Source: CAZSDU01 sp964605775 (GTDB lineage Bacteria; Bacteroidota; Bacteroidia; Bacteroidales; FEN-979). Taken from it: 60,480 nucleotides of DNA. Where the stretch lies: contig CAZSDU010000018.1 of the NCBI GenBank assembly GCA_964605775.1, positions 1 through 60,480 on the forward strand, read 5' to 3'. Shown here one piece after another: positions 18,282-26,656 of this stretch. Under the pieces are notes generated by a model. The model did not search any database. It was not told the DNA's origin and was given only the letters and a program-made list of their open reading frames with translations. The stretch's first letter is position 1. The number at the start of each line of letters is the position of its first letter. The position numbers and the translations under genes are program-made.

Positions 18282-18962
18282 ATGAAAAAAATACTGACCA
18301 CCTGCCTGATCCTCATGGCAGTTCTCTTTTTTGCGAATACCGCCATTCAAGCCACTAAACCTTTTGAAGGCGTGGTGACCTATAAAATTACTTATCCCGG
18401 CAGTAAATTTACCGAAAGCCAGTTAGCCATGTTCCCGAAAATTCTGACCGTGACCATCAAGGGACCCAAATCGAAAACAGAAATTGCAACAGGGATGGGT
18501 ATTCAAACTGAGATTACAGATTATATCAATAAATCAAAATTCAGGTTAATCAATATGGGAGGGCAGAAATTTGCAGTAAAAACAACGGCAGAAGAAATTG
18601 AAAATGAAATTGCAAAAAGCCCAAAACCCACCGTTGAACTTTCCGGTGACCAAAAAATGATCGCCGGTTATGCCTGTAAGAAAGCAACCATCACAGTGGA
18701 AGATAACGGAACAAAGAATACCTATGAAATTTATTATACTCGGGAACTAGGAGGAAAACAAGCCAATTTCGACAATCCCCTGTACAAAGATATCGACGGG
18801 ATTTTATTGGAATTTTCTTTAAAAACCCCTCAATTCATGATGAAATTTACCGCTGCTTCTGTGGAGAAGAAGAATATTTCAGCAAAGGAATTTGAAATCC
18901 CCTCTGATTATGCTCTTACTACCCAGGAAGAGCTGAAAACAAAATTTGGAGGGATGGAATAA
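18282..18962 (+). CDS. DUF4412-like exported protein
   Basis: 226 aa. A signal peptide (ILTTCLILMAVLFFANTAIQ) precedes a beta-rich mature part: FEGVVTYKITYPG at the start, IAGYACKKATI in the middle and a C-terminal FEIPSDYALTTQEELKTKF. The pattern of an initial beta-strand block and a later AGYACKKA motif is that of DUF4412/GLPGLI-like proteins of Bacteroidota. Probably periplasmic or a lipoprotein-like barrel fragment. The function is not known to me. It lies 6 bases before ftsK. Confidence 0.6.
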   Translation: MKKILTTCLILMAVLFFANTAIQATKPFEGVVTYKITYPGSKFTESQLAMFPKILTVTIKGPKSKTEIATGMGIQTEITDYINKSKFRLINMGGQKFAVKTTAEEIENEIAKSPKPTVELSGDQKMIAGYACKKATITVEDNGTKNTYEIYYTRELGGKQANFDNPLYKDIDGILLEFSLKTPQFMMKFTAASVEKKNISAKEFEIPSDYALTTQEELKTKFGGME

Positions 18963-18968
18963 TAATCC

Positions 18969-21425
18969 ATGGCAAAACAAAACATTCCTTTAAAAACGAA
19001 TACTTTCAAAGAGGATCTTACCCCTGATGATCCCCCGATCCCTGTCGTGGAAGTTCCTGAAAAAAAAATTAAAAAGCCAAAAAAAACCAGGTCAGAAAAG
19101 CCGAAAAGAGAAAAACGACTGCCCACCGAGCAAGAAGTTGCAAAACGTGAACAACGGTTCAGAGTGCTGGGTTTGTTTCTCCTGATACTTGCATTATATT
19201 TGCTTTTTTCCCTTGCATCATATGTTCAAACCTGGAAAACGGATTATAGTTTCACCGATACTGTTTTTAAACATTTTTCTTTCGATCATCTCTTTGACAA
19301 CACCTTCCCGGTGGAAAACTGGATGGGAAAAACAGGAGCCATCGTGGCCTATCTTTTAATATCCAAATGGTTTGGCCTTGCCTCCTTTCTTTTTATTATT
19401 ATCCTTCTGAATTCCGGAATGAAACTTTTTTTCGGGATCAATATTTTCCCTGTTTGGAAAACCCTGGAATATTGTTTTTTCGGAATTCTCTGGATACCCA
19501 TTTTTTTCGGTCTGATCTGGCCTGAAAACGACCTGTTGAGCGGTGTCTATGGGTTTCAAATGAACCTTTGGGGAATGGAGTTTTTAGGCAGCTCCGGGCT
19601 TGGTCTGCTGCTTGGGTTTACCTTCCTCAGTTTTCTTATCCTGGCCTTTAATATCCCATTTCGCTGGCTTGCTTCAGGAAAAAAGGATGAAATCCACGCG
19701 GAAGAAGTCCTTCCCGGAACTGAGCCATCGCCGCTTTTCAACACCCTGAATGAGGACACTGAGCCTCAATCCAACGAAATCGACCTTGAGCTGCCTAAGA
19801 ATGAAGAGGAAATTCCTGTTGAACCCTCTGGAATTGAACTTCAGATTGAACCCCCAAAGGAAGAAATCAAGGGTGTTTTTGAAGAAAAAGACAACCGTCA
19901 GGGACTGGAGACAAAATATGATCCAACGCTGGATCTTTCAGGATATAAATTCCCCCCCCTTGATCTGCTGAATGAATATGGCAGCAGTGATGCCATTAAT
20001 GTCAGAAAGGAGGAACTGGAAGCCAACAAAGATAAAATTGTCCAGACTTTAGGCAATTACGATATCCGGATTCAGAAGATCAAAGCCACCATTGGACCTG
20101 CCGTGACCTTATATGAAATTGTTCCTGAAGCCGGAGTCAGAATTTCAAAGATAAAAAACCTTGAAGACGATATTGCCCTTAGCCTCGCTGCTTTAGGTAT
20201 CCGCATCATTGCGCCCATTCCCGGAAAGGGTACCATAGGCATAGAAGTTCCTAATCAACATCCTGAAATTGTTTCCATAAAATCCCTGCTGGCCTCGGAA
20301 AAATTCAAAAGCACTGCATTTGAATTGCCATTTGTTATGGGAAAAACGATTTCAAATGAGACCTTTATCGCTGATCTGGCCAAAATGCCTCACCTGCTGA
20401 TGGCCGGAGCTACCGGACAAGGAAAATCCGTCGGATTGAATACCATTATCACTTCCCTGCTCTATAAGAAACATCCCGCGCAGGTTAAATTCGTCCTCAT
20501 TGATCCCAAAAAAGTTGAACTTACCCTCTACAGTAAAATAGAACGGCATTATTTAGCCAAACTTCCTGATTCGGAAGAAGCAATCATTACCGATACTAAA
20601 AAAGTGATCCGTACCCTGAATTCACTGAACATTGAAATGGACAGCCGTTACGATCTGCTCAGGGATGCACAGGTCAGAAATATCAAGGAGTACAATGAGA
20701 AGTTTTTCTCCCGTCAGTTAAATCCGAATGAAGGCCACAAATTCCTTCCTTATATTGTATTAGTGATCGATGAATTTGCCGATCTGATCATGACCGCCGG
20801 CAGGGAAATTGAAACCCCGCTGACTCGTCTGGCACAATTGGCAAGAGCTACAGGGATACATCTCATCATTGCCACCCAACGTCCATCGGTCAACATCATA
20901 ACCGGTACCATAAAAGCCAATTTTCCGGCCAGGATTGCATTCAGGGTTATTTCCAAAATTGACAGCCGTACCATTCTTGATTCCTCAGGCGCTGACCAGC
21001 TCATTGGCAGGGGTGACATGCTACTGTCAACGGGGAGTGATCTGATCCGTCTCCAATGTGCTTTTGTTGACACTCCGGAAATTGACAAGGTCACTGAATT
21101 CATTGGCTCACAAAGAGGATATCCCTCTGCTTTTGACCTTCCGGAATACTATGATGAAGGAAGCGGACCGAGCAAGGAATTTGATCCCGACCAAAAAGAT
21201 GAATTTTTTAATGAAGCCGCAAGGCTGGTTGTGCAGCACCAGCATGGCTCAACTTCCCTGATACAACGGAAGCTGAAGCTGGGTTACAACAGGGCCGGTA
21301 GAATCATCGACCAACTTGAAGCCACCGGCATCGTCGGTCCCTTCGAAGGTAGCAAGGCCAGAGAAGTCAGATTTAAAGACCTTTCATCGCTGGAACAGCA
21401 TTTAAATGAACTGGGAGAAATCTAA
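18969..21425 (+). CDS. ftsK: DNA translocase FtsK/SpoIIIE
   Basis: 818 aa. A basic N terminus is followed by four membrane segments (about residues 58-240), an acidic linker (240-330) and the motor. Walker A is GATGQGKSVGLN, Walker B is IVLVIDEFADLIM, and ATQRPSVNIITG follows. The C-terminal winged-helix gamma domain (QRKLKLGYNRAGRIIDQLE) reads the orienting DNA sequences. It pumps DNA at the division septum to clear the chromosome. Complete. Confidence 0.95.
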   Translation: MAKQNIPLKTNTFKEDLTPDDPPIPVVEVPEKKIKKPKKTRSEKPKREKRLPTEQEVAKREQRFRVLGLFLLILALYLLFSLASYVQTWKTDYSFTDTVFKHFSFDHLFDNTFPVENWMGKTGAIVAYLLISKWFGLASFLFIIILLNSGMKLFFGINIFPVWKTLEYCFFGILWIPIFFGLIWPENDLLSGVYGFQMNLWGMEFLGSSGLGLLLGFTFLSFLILAFNIPFRWLASGKKDEIHAEEVLPGTEPSPLFNTLNEDTEPQSNEIDLELPKNEEEIPVEPSGIELQIEPPKEEIKGVFEEKDNRQGLETKYDPTLDLSGYKFPPLDLLNEYGSSDAINVRKEELEANKDKIVQTLGNYDIRIQKIKATIGPAVTLYEIVPEAGVRISKIKNLEDDIALSLAALGIRIIAPIPGKGTIGIEVPNQHPEIVSIKSLLASEKFKSTAFELPFVMGKTISNETFIADLAKMPHLLMAGATGQGKSVGLNTIITSLLYKKHPAQVKFVLIDPKKVELTLYSKIERHYLAKLPDSEEAIITDTKKVIRTLNSLNIEMDSRYDLLRDAQVRNIKEYNEKFFSRQLNPNEGHKFLPYIVLVIDEFADLIMTAGREIETPLTRLAQLARATGIHLIIATQRPSVNIITGTIKANFPARIAFRVISKIDSRTILDSSGADQLIGRGDMLLSTGSDLIRLQCAFVDTPEIDKVTEFIGSQRGYPSAFDLPEYYDEGSGPSKEFDPDQKDEFFNEAARLVVQHQHGSTSLIQRKLKLGYNRAGRIIDQLEATGIVGPFEGSKAREVRFKDLSSLEQHLNELGEI

Positions 21426-21439
21426 TAACCAATAACATC

Positions 21440-22075
21440 ATGAGAACTATATTTTCCGTTATCCTTCTTTTTGCTTCATTGATGAGTCTGGCTCAACACA
21501 AGGACCAAAAAGCCATTGCTGTACTGGATGCCCTGAGTACAAAGACCAAAGGTTCTAAATCCATCAAAGCTGAGTTTTCTTATTCCATGTATAACGAAAA
21601 AGCAAAAATTAATGAGGAAAAGACTGGTTCACTGTTGCTTTCTGGTAATAAATATAGGATGAGTGCCGCCGGTCGTATCATTTATTGCGATGGAAAAACC
21701 ATCTGGACCTATATTGAAAAATCCAATGAAGTTCAGATCAGTACACTTGATGATGCAGATGATTCTATGACCCCTTCAAAATTGCTTAGCTCATACAACG
21801 AAAATTACAAAGCCAGGATCATTAAAGAAAAGAAACAAGATGCGAATACTGAATTGGTTGAACTGATCCCAAACAAACAAAAAAACATTACCAAGGCTAT
21901 TCTTGGAATTGATAAGGCGAAAACCCAGGTAAAAAGCTTTAAGCTTTTCGACAAGAACGGAAGTGTTTACGCATATACCATAACCAAATACCAGACTGAT
22001 ATTCCCGTTACCAATGCCGATTTTACCTTCGATCCTGCCAAGCATCCCGGTGTTGACATTCAGGACCTTCGCTGA
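21440..22075 (+). CDS. LolA-like outer-membrane lipoprotein carrier
   Basis: 211 aa. A signal peptide of about 18 residues (MRTIFSVILLFASLMSLA) is followed by a LolA-type half barrel: ALSTKTKGSKSIKAEFSYSM, SGNKYRMSAAGRIIYCDGKT, IWTYIEKSNEVQI and a C-terminal ADFTFDPAKHPGVDI. LolA shuttles lipoproteins across the periplasm. Sequence alone does not separate true LolA from LolA-like proteins in this phylum. It follows ftsK by 14 bases, a common arrangement in Bacteroidota. Confidence 0.82.
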   Translation: MRTIFSVILLFASLMSLAQHKDQKAIAVLDALSTKTKGSKSIKAEFSYSMYNEKAKINEEKTGSLLLSGNKYRMSAAGRIIYCDGKTIWTYIEKSNEVQISTLDDADDSMTPSKLLSSYNENYKARIIKEKKQDANTELVELIPNKQKNITKAILGIDKAKTQVKSFKLFDKNGSVYAYTITKYQTDIPVTNADFTFDPAKHPGVDIQDLR

Positions 22076-22081
22076 TCGGTG

Positions 22082-22930
22082 ATGGACACTATAGTAAACG
22101 ACCCCATCTCTTTGGCAAAAATCGCATGTTCGATACGGAAATCGGTCATTCTTTCCCTTTGCGAAGCCGGATCCGGTCATCTTGGTGGCTCCCTTGGACT
22201 TGCCGATATTTTTACAACTTTATATTTTGCCATCCTGCGACATGACCCGAAGAAGCCTGATTGGCCTGATCGTGACCGCTTAATCTTATCCATCGGTCAT
22301 GTTGCTCCTGTGCTTTATGCCACCCTGGCTCATTCAGGATATTTTCCGAGGGAAGAGTTGCTCACCCTTCGTAAACTTGGCAGCCGGCTTCAGGGACATC
22401 CCGGAAGAGATCATGGATTACCGGGAATAGAACTTTCAGCCGGTTCTCTCGGACAAGGTCTGGGCGTTGCCGTTGGATTGTCCCTGGCCAATAAAATTGA
22501 TCGGTCAGACAGTCAAACATACTGTATCCTTGGAGATGGAGAATTACAGGAAGGATCAGTTTGGGAAGCAGCCATGTCGGCAGCCCATCATCAATTGGGT
22601 AATCTTACCGCCATTGTTGACCGGAATGGCTTACAAATTGACGGCAACACTGCAACTGTCATGAAAATTGAGCCCCTCTTAAAAAAATGGGATGCTTTCG
22701 GATGGCAGGTAATTGAATGTGACGGACATGATTTTATTTCCATGTTAATTGCTTTCGAAAAAAGAAAAGAAAGACCTAAACAACCTTCCGTGATTATTGC
22801 CCATACCACAATGGGAAAAGGAGTAAAAAGCATTGAAGGAGATTACCGTTGGCATGGAAAAGTGCCTTCAAAAGAGCAGGTCGAAGGGTTTTTAGTTGAG
22901 CTGAGGCAAGGTAATAAAGTGACAAAGTAA
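22082..22930 (+). CDS. Transketolase, N-terminal subunit
   Basis: 282 aa. It binds the diphosphate of thiamine diphosphate. Motifs are CEAGSGHLGGSLGLADIF with the catalytic His, GHPGRDH, and the ThDP and metal-binding CILGDGELQEGSVWEAAM. A GTG directly before the ATG is an alternative start. Paired with the C-terminal half at 23016, as in split transketolases; the separate start and stop codons show two genes rather than a frameshift. The stop codon lies inside an 8-bp tandem repeat array. Confidence 0.92.
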   Translation: MDTIVNDPISLAKIACSIRKSVILSLCEAGSGHLGGSLGLADIFTTLYFAILRHDPKKPDWPDRDRLILSIGHVAPVLYATLAHSGYFPREELLTLRKLGSRLQGHPGRDHGLPGIELSAGSLGQGLGVAVGLSLANKIDRSDSQTYCILGDGELQEGSVWEAAMSAAHHQLGNLTAIVDRNGLQIDGNTATVMKIEPLLKKWDAFGWQVIECDGHDFISMLIAFEKRKERPKQPSVIIAHTTMGKGVKSIEGDYRWHGKVPSKEQVEGFLVELRQGNKVTK

Positions 22931-22955
22931 CAAAGTGACAAAGCAACAAGGTGAT
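22916..22955 (+). repeat. Tandem repeat, five 8-bp units (AAAGTGAC type)
   Basis: AAAGTGAC, AAAGTAAC, AAAGTGAC, AAAGCAAC and AAGGTGAT follow without gaps. The array covers the last four codons and the stop of the N-terminal transketolase gene and runs into the intergenic stretch. Confidence 0.9.
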
Positions 22956-22970
22956 AATATAAATATTAAT

Positions 22971-23010
22971 GCATTCATACATTCGTGCATTGATGCATTG
23001 ATATATTCAT
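22971..23010 (+). repeat. Tandem repeat, five 8-bp units (GCATTGAT type)
   Basis: GCATTCAT, ACATTCGT, GCATTGAT, GCATTGAT and ATATTCAT follow without gaps, 15 bases after the previous array and 5 bases before the next start codon. Same period and same copy number as its neighbour but an unrelated unit. Confidence 0.9.
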
Positions 23011-23015
23011 AATAA

Positions 23016-23987
23016 ATGCCTATAACATTAAATAACAGGGGTAATAAGGCAACCAAAACAGGTTTTGGCGAAGGTTTGCTCAGGGCTGGAGAACTTGATT
23101 CCCGTATCATCGCTTTGGGAGCAGATATTACTACTTCGGTCGGGATTAATTTATTTTCTGAAAGATTTCCGGATCGTTTTATCAGCCTGGGAATTGCCGA
23201 GCAAAACTGTGTTGCCGTGGCAGCGGGTCTGGCTCTCGGTGGAAAAATTCCAGTATTTGCAACCTACGGTGTTTTTTCGGCCTTAAGATCTGCTGACCAA
23301 ATCCGTGTGTCAGTTTGTTATAATCATTTACATGTAATCATTGGAGGGGCCCATGCGGGCGTCTCTGTAGGACCTGATGGAGCCACTCACCAGGCCTTGG
23401 AAGACCTCGCGATCATGCGTGTACTACCCAATATGACCGTTCTTTCCCCATGTGATGCCACCCAAACCAAACTTGCTGTGCAGGCCGCTTTGATACAATG
23501 CAAAGGTCCCGTTTATATACGGTTTGGACGTGAACCCAGGCCTGACTTCACCCATGAAGAAATGGGTTTCAGAATAGAAAAAGCCCAGGAACTGAACCCA
23601 GGGATGGACATCACCGTAATCGCTACCGGACATATGGTATGGGAAGCGCTACAAGCAGCTTACGAAATGAAACAAAAAGGAATTTCCCTAAGGGTAATTA
23701 ATGTTCATACCATAAAACCCCTGGATGAGGAAACTATCATTCGGGCTGCAAAGGAAACCAATGCTGTGATTACTGCAGAAGAACATCAGGTTGCAGGTGG
23801 GTTGGGTGGATCTGTGGCAGAACTGCTTTCCAGGCATTATCCCGTCCCTATGGATTTTATCGGGATGAAAAATTGTTTCGGGGAATCAGGGCAACCGGAA
23901 GAATTGATGGCTAAATATAAAATGAACGCTGCTGCCATACAAATGGCCGTGATGGGATTATTACAACGAAAACTTGAATCTAGCTAA
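23016..23987 (+). CDS. Transketolase, C-terminal subunit
   Basis: 323 aa. It carries the pyrimidine-binding and C-terminal domains. ISLGIAEQNCVAVAAGLAL holds the glutamate that activates ThDP, GGAHAGVSVGPDGATHQ is the substrate loop, and RVINVHTIKPLDEETI begins the last domain. Together with the N-terminal subunit it forms an enzyme of the non-oxidative pentose phosphate pathway. The stop overlaps the 3' end of truA by 8 bases (convergent). Confidence 0.92.
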   Translation: MPITLNNRGNKATKTGFGEGLLRAGELDSRIIALGADITTSVGINLFSERFPDRFISLGIAEQNCVAVAAGLALGGKIPVFATYGVFSALRSADQIRVSVCYNHLHVIIGGAHAGVSVGPDGATHQALEDLAIMRVLPNMTVLSPCDATQTKLAVQAALIQCKGPVYIRFGREPRPDFTHEEMGFRIEKAQELNPGMDITVIATGHMVWEALQAAYEMKQKGISLRVINVHTIKPLDEETIIRAAKETNAVITAEEHQVAGGLGGSVAELLSRHYPVPMDFIGMKNCFGESGQPEELMAKYKMNAAAIQMAVMGLLQRKLESS

Positions 23988-24744
23988 GAAAAGCATCTGG
24001 AGGATAATCAATTTTCACCAGGAACAATCCGCATGCTGGAACCGAATCCCCAGCATTTGAGCGATTTCTGCTGCCAATGATCGCCTTCATCTCTTCCATT
24101 GTGATCTTTCCTGTTCCCAGTTGAAGCAATGTCCCGACAATAGCTCTTACCATATTCCTCAGAAAACGATCCGCAGTGATTGTAAAAACAAGTTCCTGAC
24201 CGCACATCTCCCAATGCGCAGAGATTACCTGGCAGATATTGGTTTTCGTATCGGTACCGACTTTGGAGAATGAAGTGAAGTCGGAAACTTCCTTTAATAA
24301 TGCCACTCCCTGATTCATTAAATCCAGGTCTATATTTCCGAAAAGAAAATGAGAGAATTCATGCCTGAATGGGTTTTTTACGGTGGAAATATAATATTTG
24401 TATGTCCTGGAAACAGCTGAAAATCTTGCATGCGTCCGGGGTGTCACCATAAAAATATCAAATATTGCAATATCTTCATTAAGAAATGAATTGAGTTTAA
24501 ATACAAGTTTCTTCAGTTCCTGGGAAGAAATCTCTTTTTTTATATCAAAATGAGCATAATATTCAAGTGCATGAACTCCGGCATCAGTACGTCCGGCGCC
24601 GGTAAGGGTAACAGGAGAACGAAGTATCAGACTGATTGCTTCTTCAATGGTTTGTTGGACGGAAATTCCGTTGGGCTGACGTTGCCATCCATGGAATTTA
24701 GTTCCTTGATAGGCTAATTTGACAAAATATCGGTGCAAATTCAA
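23980..24744 (-). CDS. truA: tRNA pseudouridine(38-40) synthase TruA
   Basis: 254 aa. The catalytic aspartate is in TGAGRTDAGVHALEYYAHF. Other signatures are YFVKLAYQGTKFHGWQRQP at the N terminus and RFLRNMVRAIVGTLLQLGTG near the C terminus. It makes pseudouridine at positions 38-40 of the tRNA anticodon arm. Complete. It converges with the transketolase gene. Confidence 0.95.
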   Translation of the reverse strand: MNLHRYFVKLAYQGTKFHGWQRQPNGISVQQTIEEAISLILRSPVTLTGAGRTDAGVHALEYYAHFDIKKEISSQELKKLVFKLNSFLNEDIAIFDIFMVTPRTHARFSAVSRTYKYYISTVKNPFRHEFSHFLFGNIDLDLMNQGVALLKEVSDFTSFSKVGTDTKTNICQVISAHWEMCGQELVFTITADRFLRNMVRAIVGTLLQLGTGKITMEEMKAIIGSRNRSNAGDSVPACGLFLVKIDYPPDAFLS

Positions 24745-24878
24745 TTACTTTTTGATCTAAAAAACAAAAATACTGATTCTTTCTCGGTTACATTCCGGAT
24801 AATTATTTAGACTAACTATAAATTTCTTATGAATGGGAAAAAACAGGGAATTGTGAAAGGAATAACAAAAGAAAATGA

Positions 24879-24912
24879 TAATTTTGTTCCATAATTGTTA
24901 ACCGTTTCACAG
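24879..24912 (+). promoter_or_regulatory. -7 element with Rex-like operator, hydrogenase operon 1
   Basis: TAATTTTG (24879-24886) fits TAnnTTTG. Directly after it, 24895-24912 reads TTGTTAA-CCGT-TTCACAG, which matches the Rex consensus TTGTKAA-N4-TTMACAA at 13 of 14 positions. The operator would cover the transcription start (about 24893), the classic place for repression. No good -33 element is visible. The target would be hydC at 24966. Binding by the Rex encoded at 47862 is inferred. Confidence 0.6.
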
Positions 24913-24965
24913 TGATTACATTTATCCAGGAAACAAAAATTATTTAATCCATTAATCCAATCGTT

Positions 24966-25430
24966 ATGACCGAAAGTAAAGAATTTATTAAGGAATTAGC
25001 TGATAAATATGGCAGAAACAGGAGCAGTCTTCTGCCTATTTTACAGGGGGTTATTGAAAAGGAGAATTACCTGTCGGATGTTTATATGACTGATATTGCT
25101 AAAGAATTGGATCTTTCTGCAGCTCAGGTATATGGCACCGCGACTTTTTATTCTTTTCTGGATACCGAACCCCGTGGGAAATATATCATCCGTGTTTGTA
25201 AAACAATCACCTGCGACATGCATGGGAAGAAGCAGATCATTCAGACCCTCGAAGACATGCTTAAAATCAAGGTGGGTGAAACAACAACCAATAAAAAGTT
25301 CACTCTTCTTGAAACAAACTGTCTGGGTTGGTGTCATGAAGGGCCGGCAATGCTGATCAATGAAAAACCTTATTCCGGGTTGACCCCAGAGCGGATTCAT
25401 GAGATCATCAGCGAGTACATGAATAAATAA
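24966..25430 (+). CDS. hydC: NAD-linked [FeFe]-hydrogenase subunit HydC (NuoE-like), operon 1
   Basis: 154 aa. Thioredoxin-fold [2Fe-2S] protein of the NuoE/24-kDa family. After an N-terminal helical part (VYMTDIAKELDLSAAQVYG, then ATFYSFLDTEP), the four cluster ligands are visible as C-x4-C (VCKTITC) and C-x3-C (NCLGWC). In HydABC enzymes this subunit relays electrons to or from the NuoF-like flavin subunit. First gene of hydC-hydB-hydA, 26 bases before hydB. Confidence 0.9.
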   Translation: MTESKEFIKELADKYGRNRSSLLPILQGVIEKENYLSDVYMTDIAKELDLSAAQVYGTATFYSFLDTEPRGKYIIRVCKTITCDMHGKKQIIQTLEDMLKIKVGETTTNKKFTLLETNCLGWCHEGPAMLINEKPYSGLTPERIHEIISEYMNK

Positions 25431-25456
25431 TTTAAACATAAAAAGGAGACTATATC

Positions 25457-26623
25457 ATGTCAGAAGCTACATTAAAAAGAGTTGACCTCATATTCGGCGA
25501 ATATTCCAATGTTAAATATAAAATCCTGGCTGAAACCCTGAAAAAATCGAATGAAGAAATTTTAAAAGATTTACTCGATTCCGGCTTACGTGGAAGAGGA
25601 GGAGCAGGTTTTCCAACGGCCATGAAATGGAAATATACTGCTGAAACCCCGGGCGATGAAAAATATGTGATTTGTAATGCAGATGAAGGAGAACCGGGTA
25701 CTTTTAAGGACCGTGAAATTCTCAGCAGGGTTCCCCGTAAAGTGTTTTCAGGAATGGCCATTTGCGGGAAGGTGATTGGCGCAAAGAAAGGGTATATGTA
25801 CTTACGCGGAGAATATAAATTTTTATTGCCCGAGCTGACCAGGGAATTGGAAACTTATCATGAACATGCAAAAAAACTGGGGCATGATTTTTCTATCGAA
25901 ATTCGACTTGGCGCTGGTGCATACATCTGCGGTGAAGAAAGTGCACTCTTTGATTCTATGGAAGGAAGCCGAGGAGAACCCCGAAATAAACCCCCCTATC
26001 CCACCACCTCCGGTTTTATGAAAAAACCTACCGTAATCAATAACGTGGAAACATTTGTCAACGTTGTCATGATCATGCGTCTGGGGCCTGAACAGTATAA
26101 AAAACTCGGAACCACAGACTCCCGCGGATCAAAAGTATTTTCCGTTTCAGGCGATACCCCCATCCCGGGAATCTATGAACTGGAATTAGGAATGTCACTT
26201 GATCGTTTTGTTGATGAATTCGGCGATGGCGACACCAAAGCGGTTCAGGTTGGAGGAGCCTCAGGTTTTTGCGTACCCCGGAAAAAATTCAAAGATACCA
26301 TCATCGGTTTTGAAGGTGTCCCGACCGGAGGATCCATGATGCTTTTCAATAGTTCCCGCTCCATGTACAATGTGCTCCATAATTATCTTGAGTTTTTTGA
26401 AGAAGAATCCTGTGGTCAATGTACACCCTGCCGGGTCGGATGCCAACAACTAAGGAAAGGTATTGTAGCCGTAAAAAAAGGAGAGAAAAAAGCTGCTTAT
26501 CTTGATCAACTGATGAAACTCAGTGAAAGCATGAAGATCACGGCTAAATGCGGTCTTGGCCAGTCGGTTGCCAATTCCTTCTCTTCCATTGTAAACAATT
26601 TCAAGGAAGAGATGATTTATTAA
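25457..26623 (+). CDS. hydB: NAD-linked [FeFe]-hydrogenase subunit HydB (short NuoF-like), operon 1
   Basis: 388 aa. Only the NuoF core is present: FMN/NADH loop LRGRGGAGFPTAMKW, CNADEGEPGTFKDRE, GAGAYICGEESALF, and the [4Fe-4S] ligands in ESCGQCTPCRVG plus a late Cys in AKCGLGQS. The N-terminal [2Fe-2S] thioredoxin-like domain and the C-terminal ferredoxin domain that HydB has in operons 2 and 3 are both absent. It is preceded by a purine-rich AAAAGGAGA ribosome binding site. The short form may mark an NADH-linked enzyme that does not bifurcate; that is inference. Confidence 0.9.
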   Translation: MSEATLKRVDLIFGEYSNVKYKILAETLKKSNEEILKDLLDSGLRGRGGAGFPTAMKWKYTAETPGDEKYVICNADEGEPGTFKDREILSRVPRKVFSGMAICGKVIGAKKGYMYLRGEYKFLLPELTRELETYHEHAKKLGHDFSIEIRLGAGAYICGEESALFDSMEGSRGEPRNKPPYPTTSGFMKKPTVINNVETFVNVVMIMRLGPEQYKKLGTTDSRGSKVFSVSGDTPIPGIYELELGMSLDRFVDEFGDGDTKAVQVGGASGFCVPRKKFKDTIIGFEGVPTGGSMMLFNSSRSMYNVLHNYLEFFEEESCGQCTPCRVGCQQLRKGIVAVKKGEKKAAYLDQLMKLSESMKITAKCGLGQSVANSFSSIVNNFKEEMIY

Positions 26624-26656
26624 ACCATTATAAACAAGATAATCCGAAAAAAAGAT

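Noticed and set aside
22916..23010. CRISPR array
   Set aside because: Units are 8 bp with no spacers and no cas genes nearby. No CRISPR array is seen anywhere in the window.
22930..23016. Transketolase as one gene broken by a frameshift
   Set aside because: Both halves have proper ends, an 85-base gap lies between, and split transketolases are common. It is two genes.
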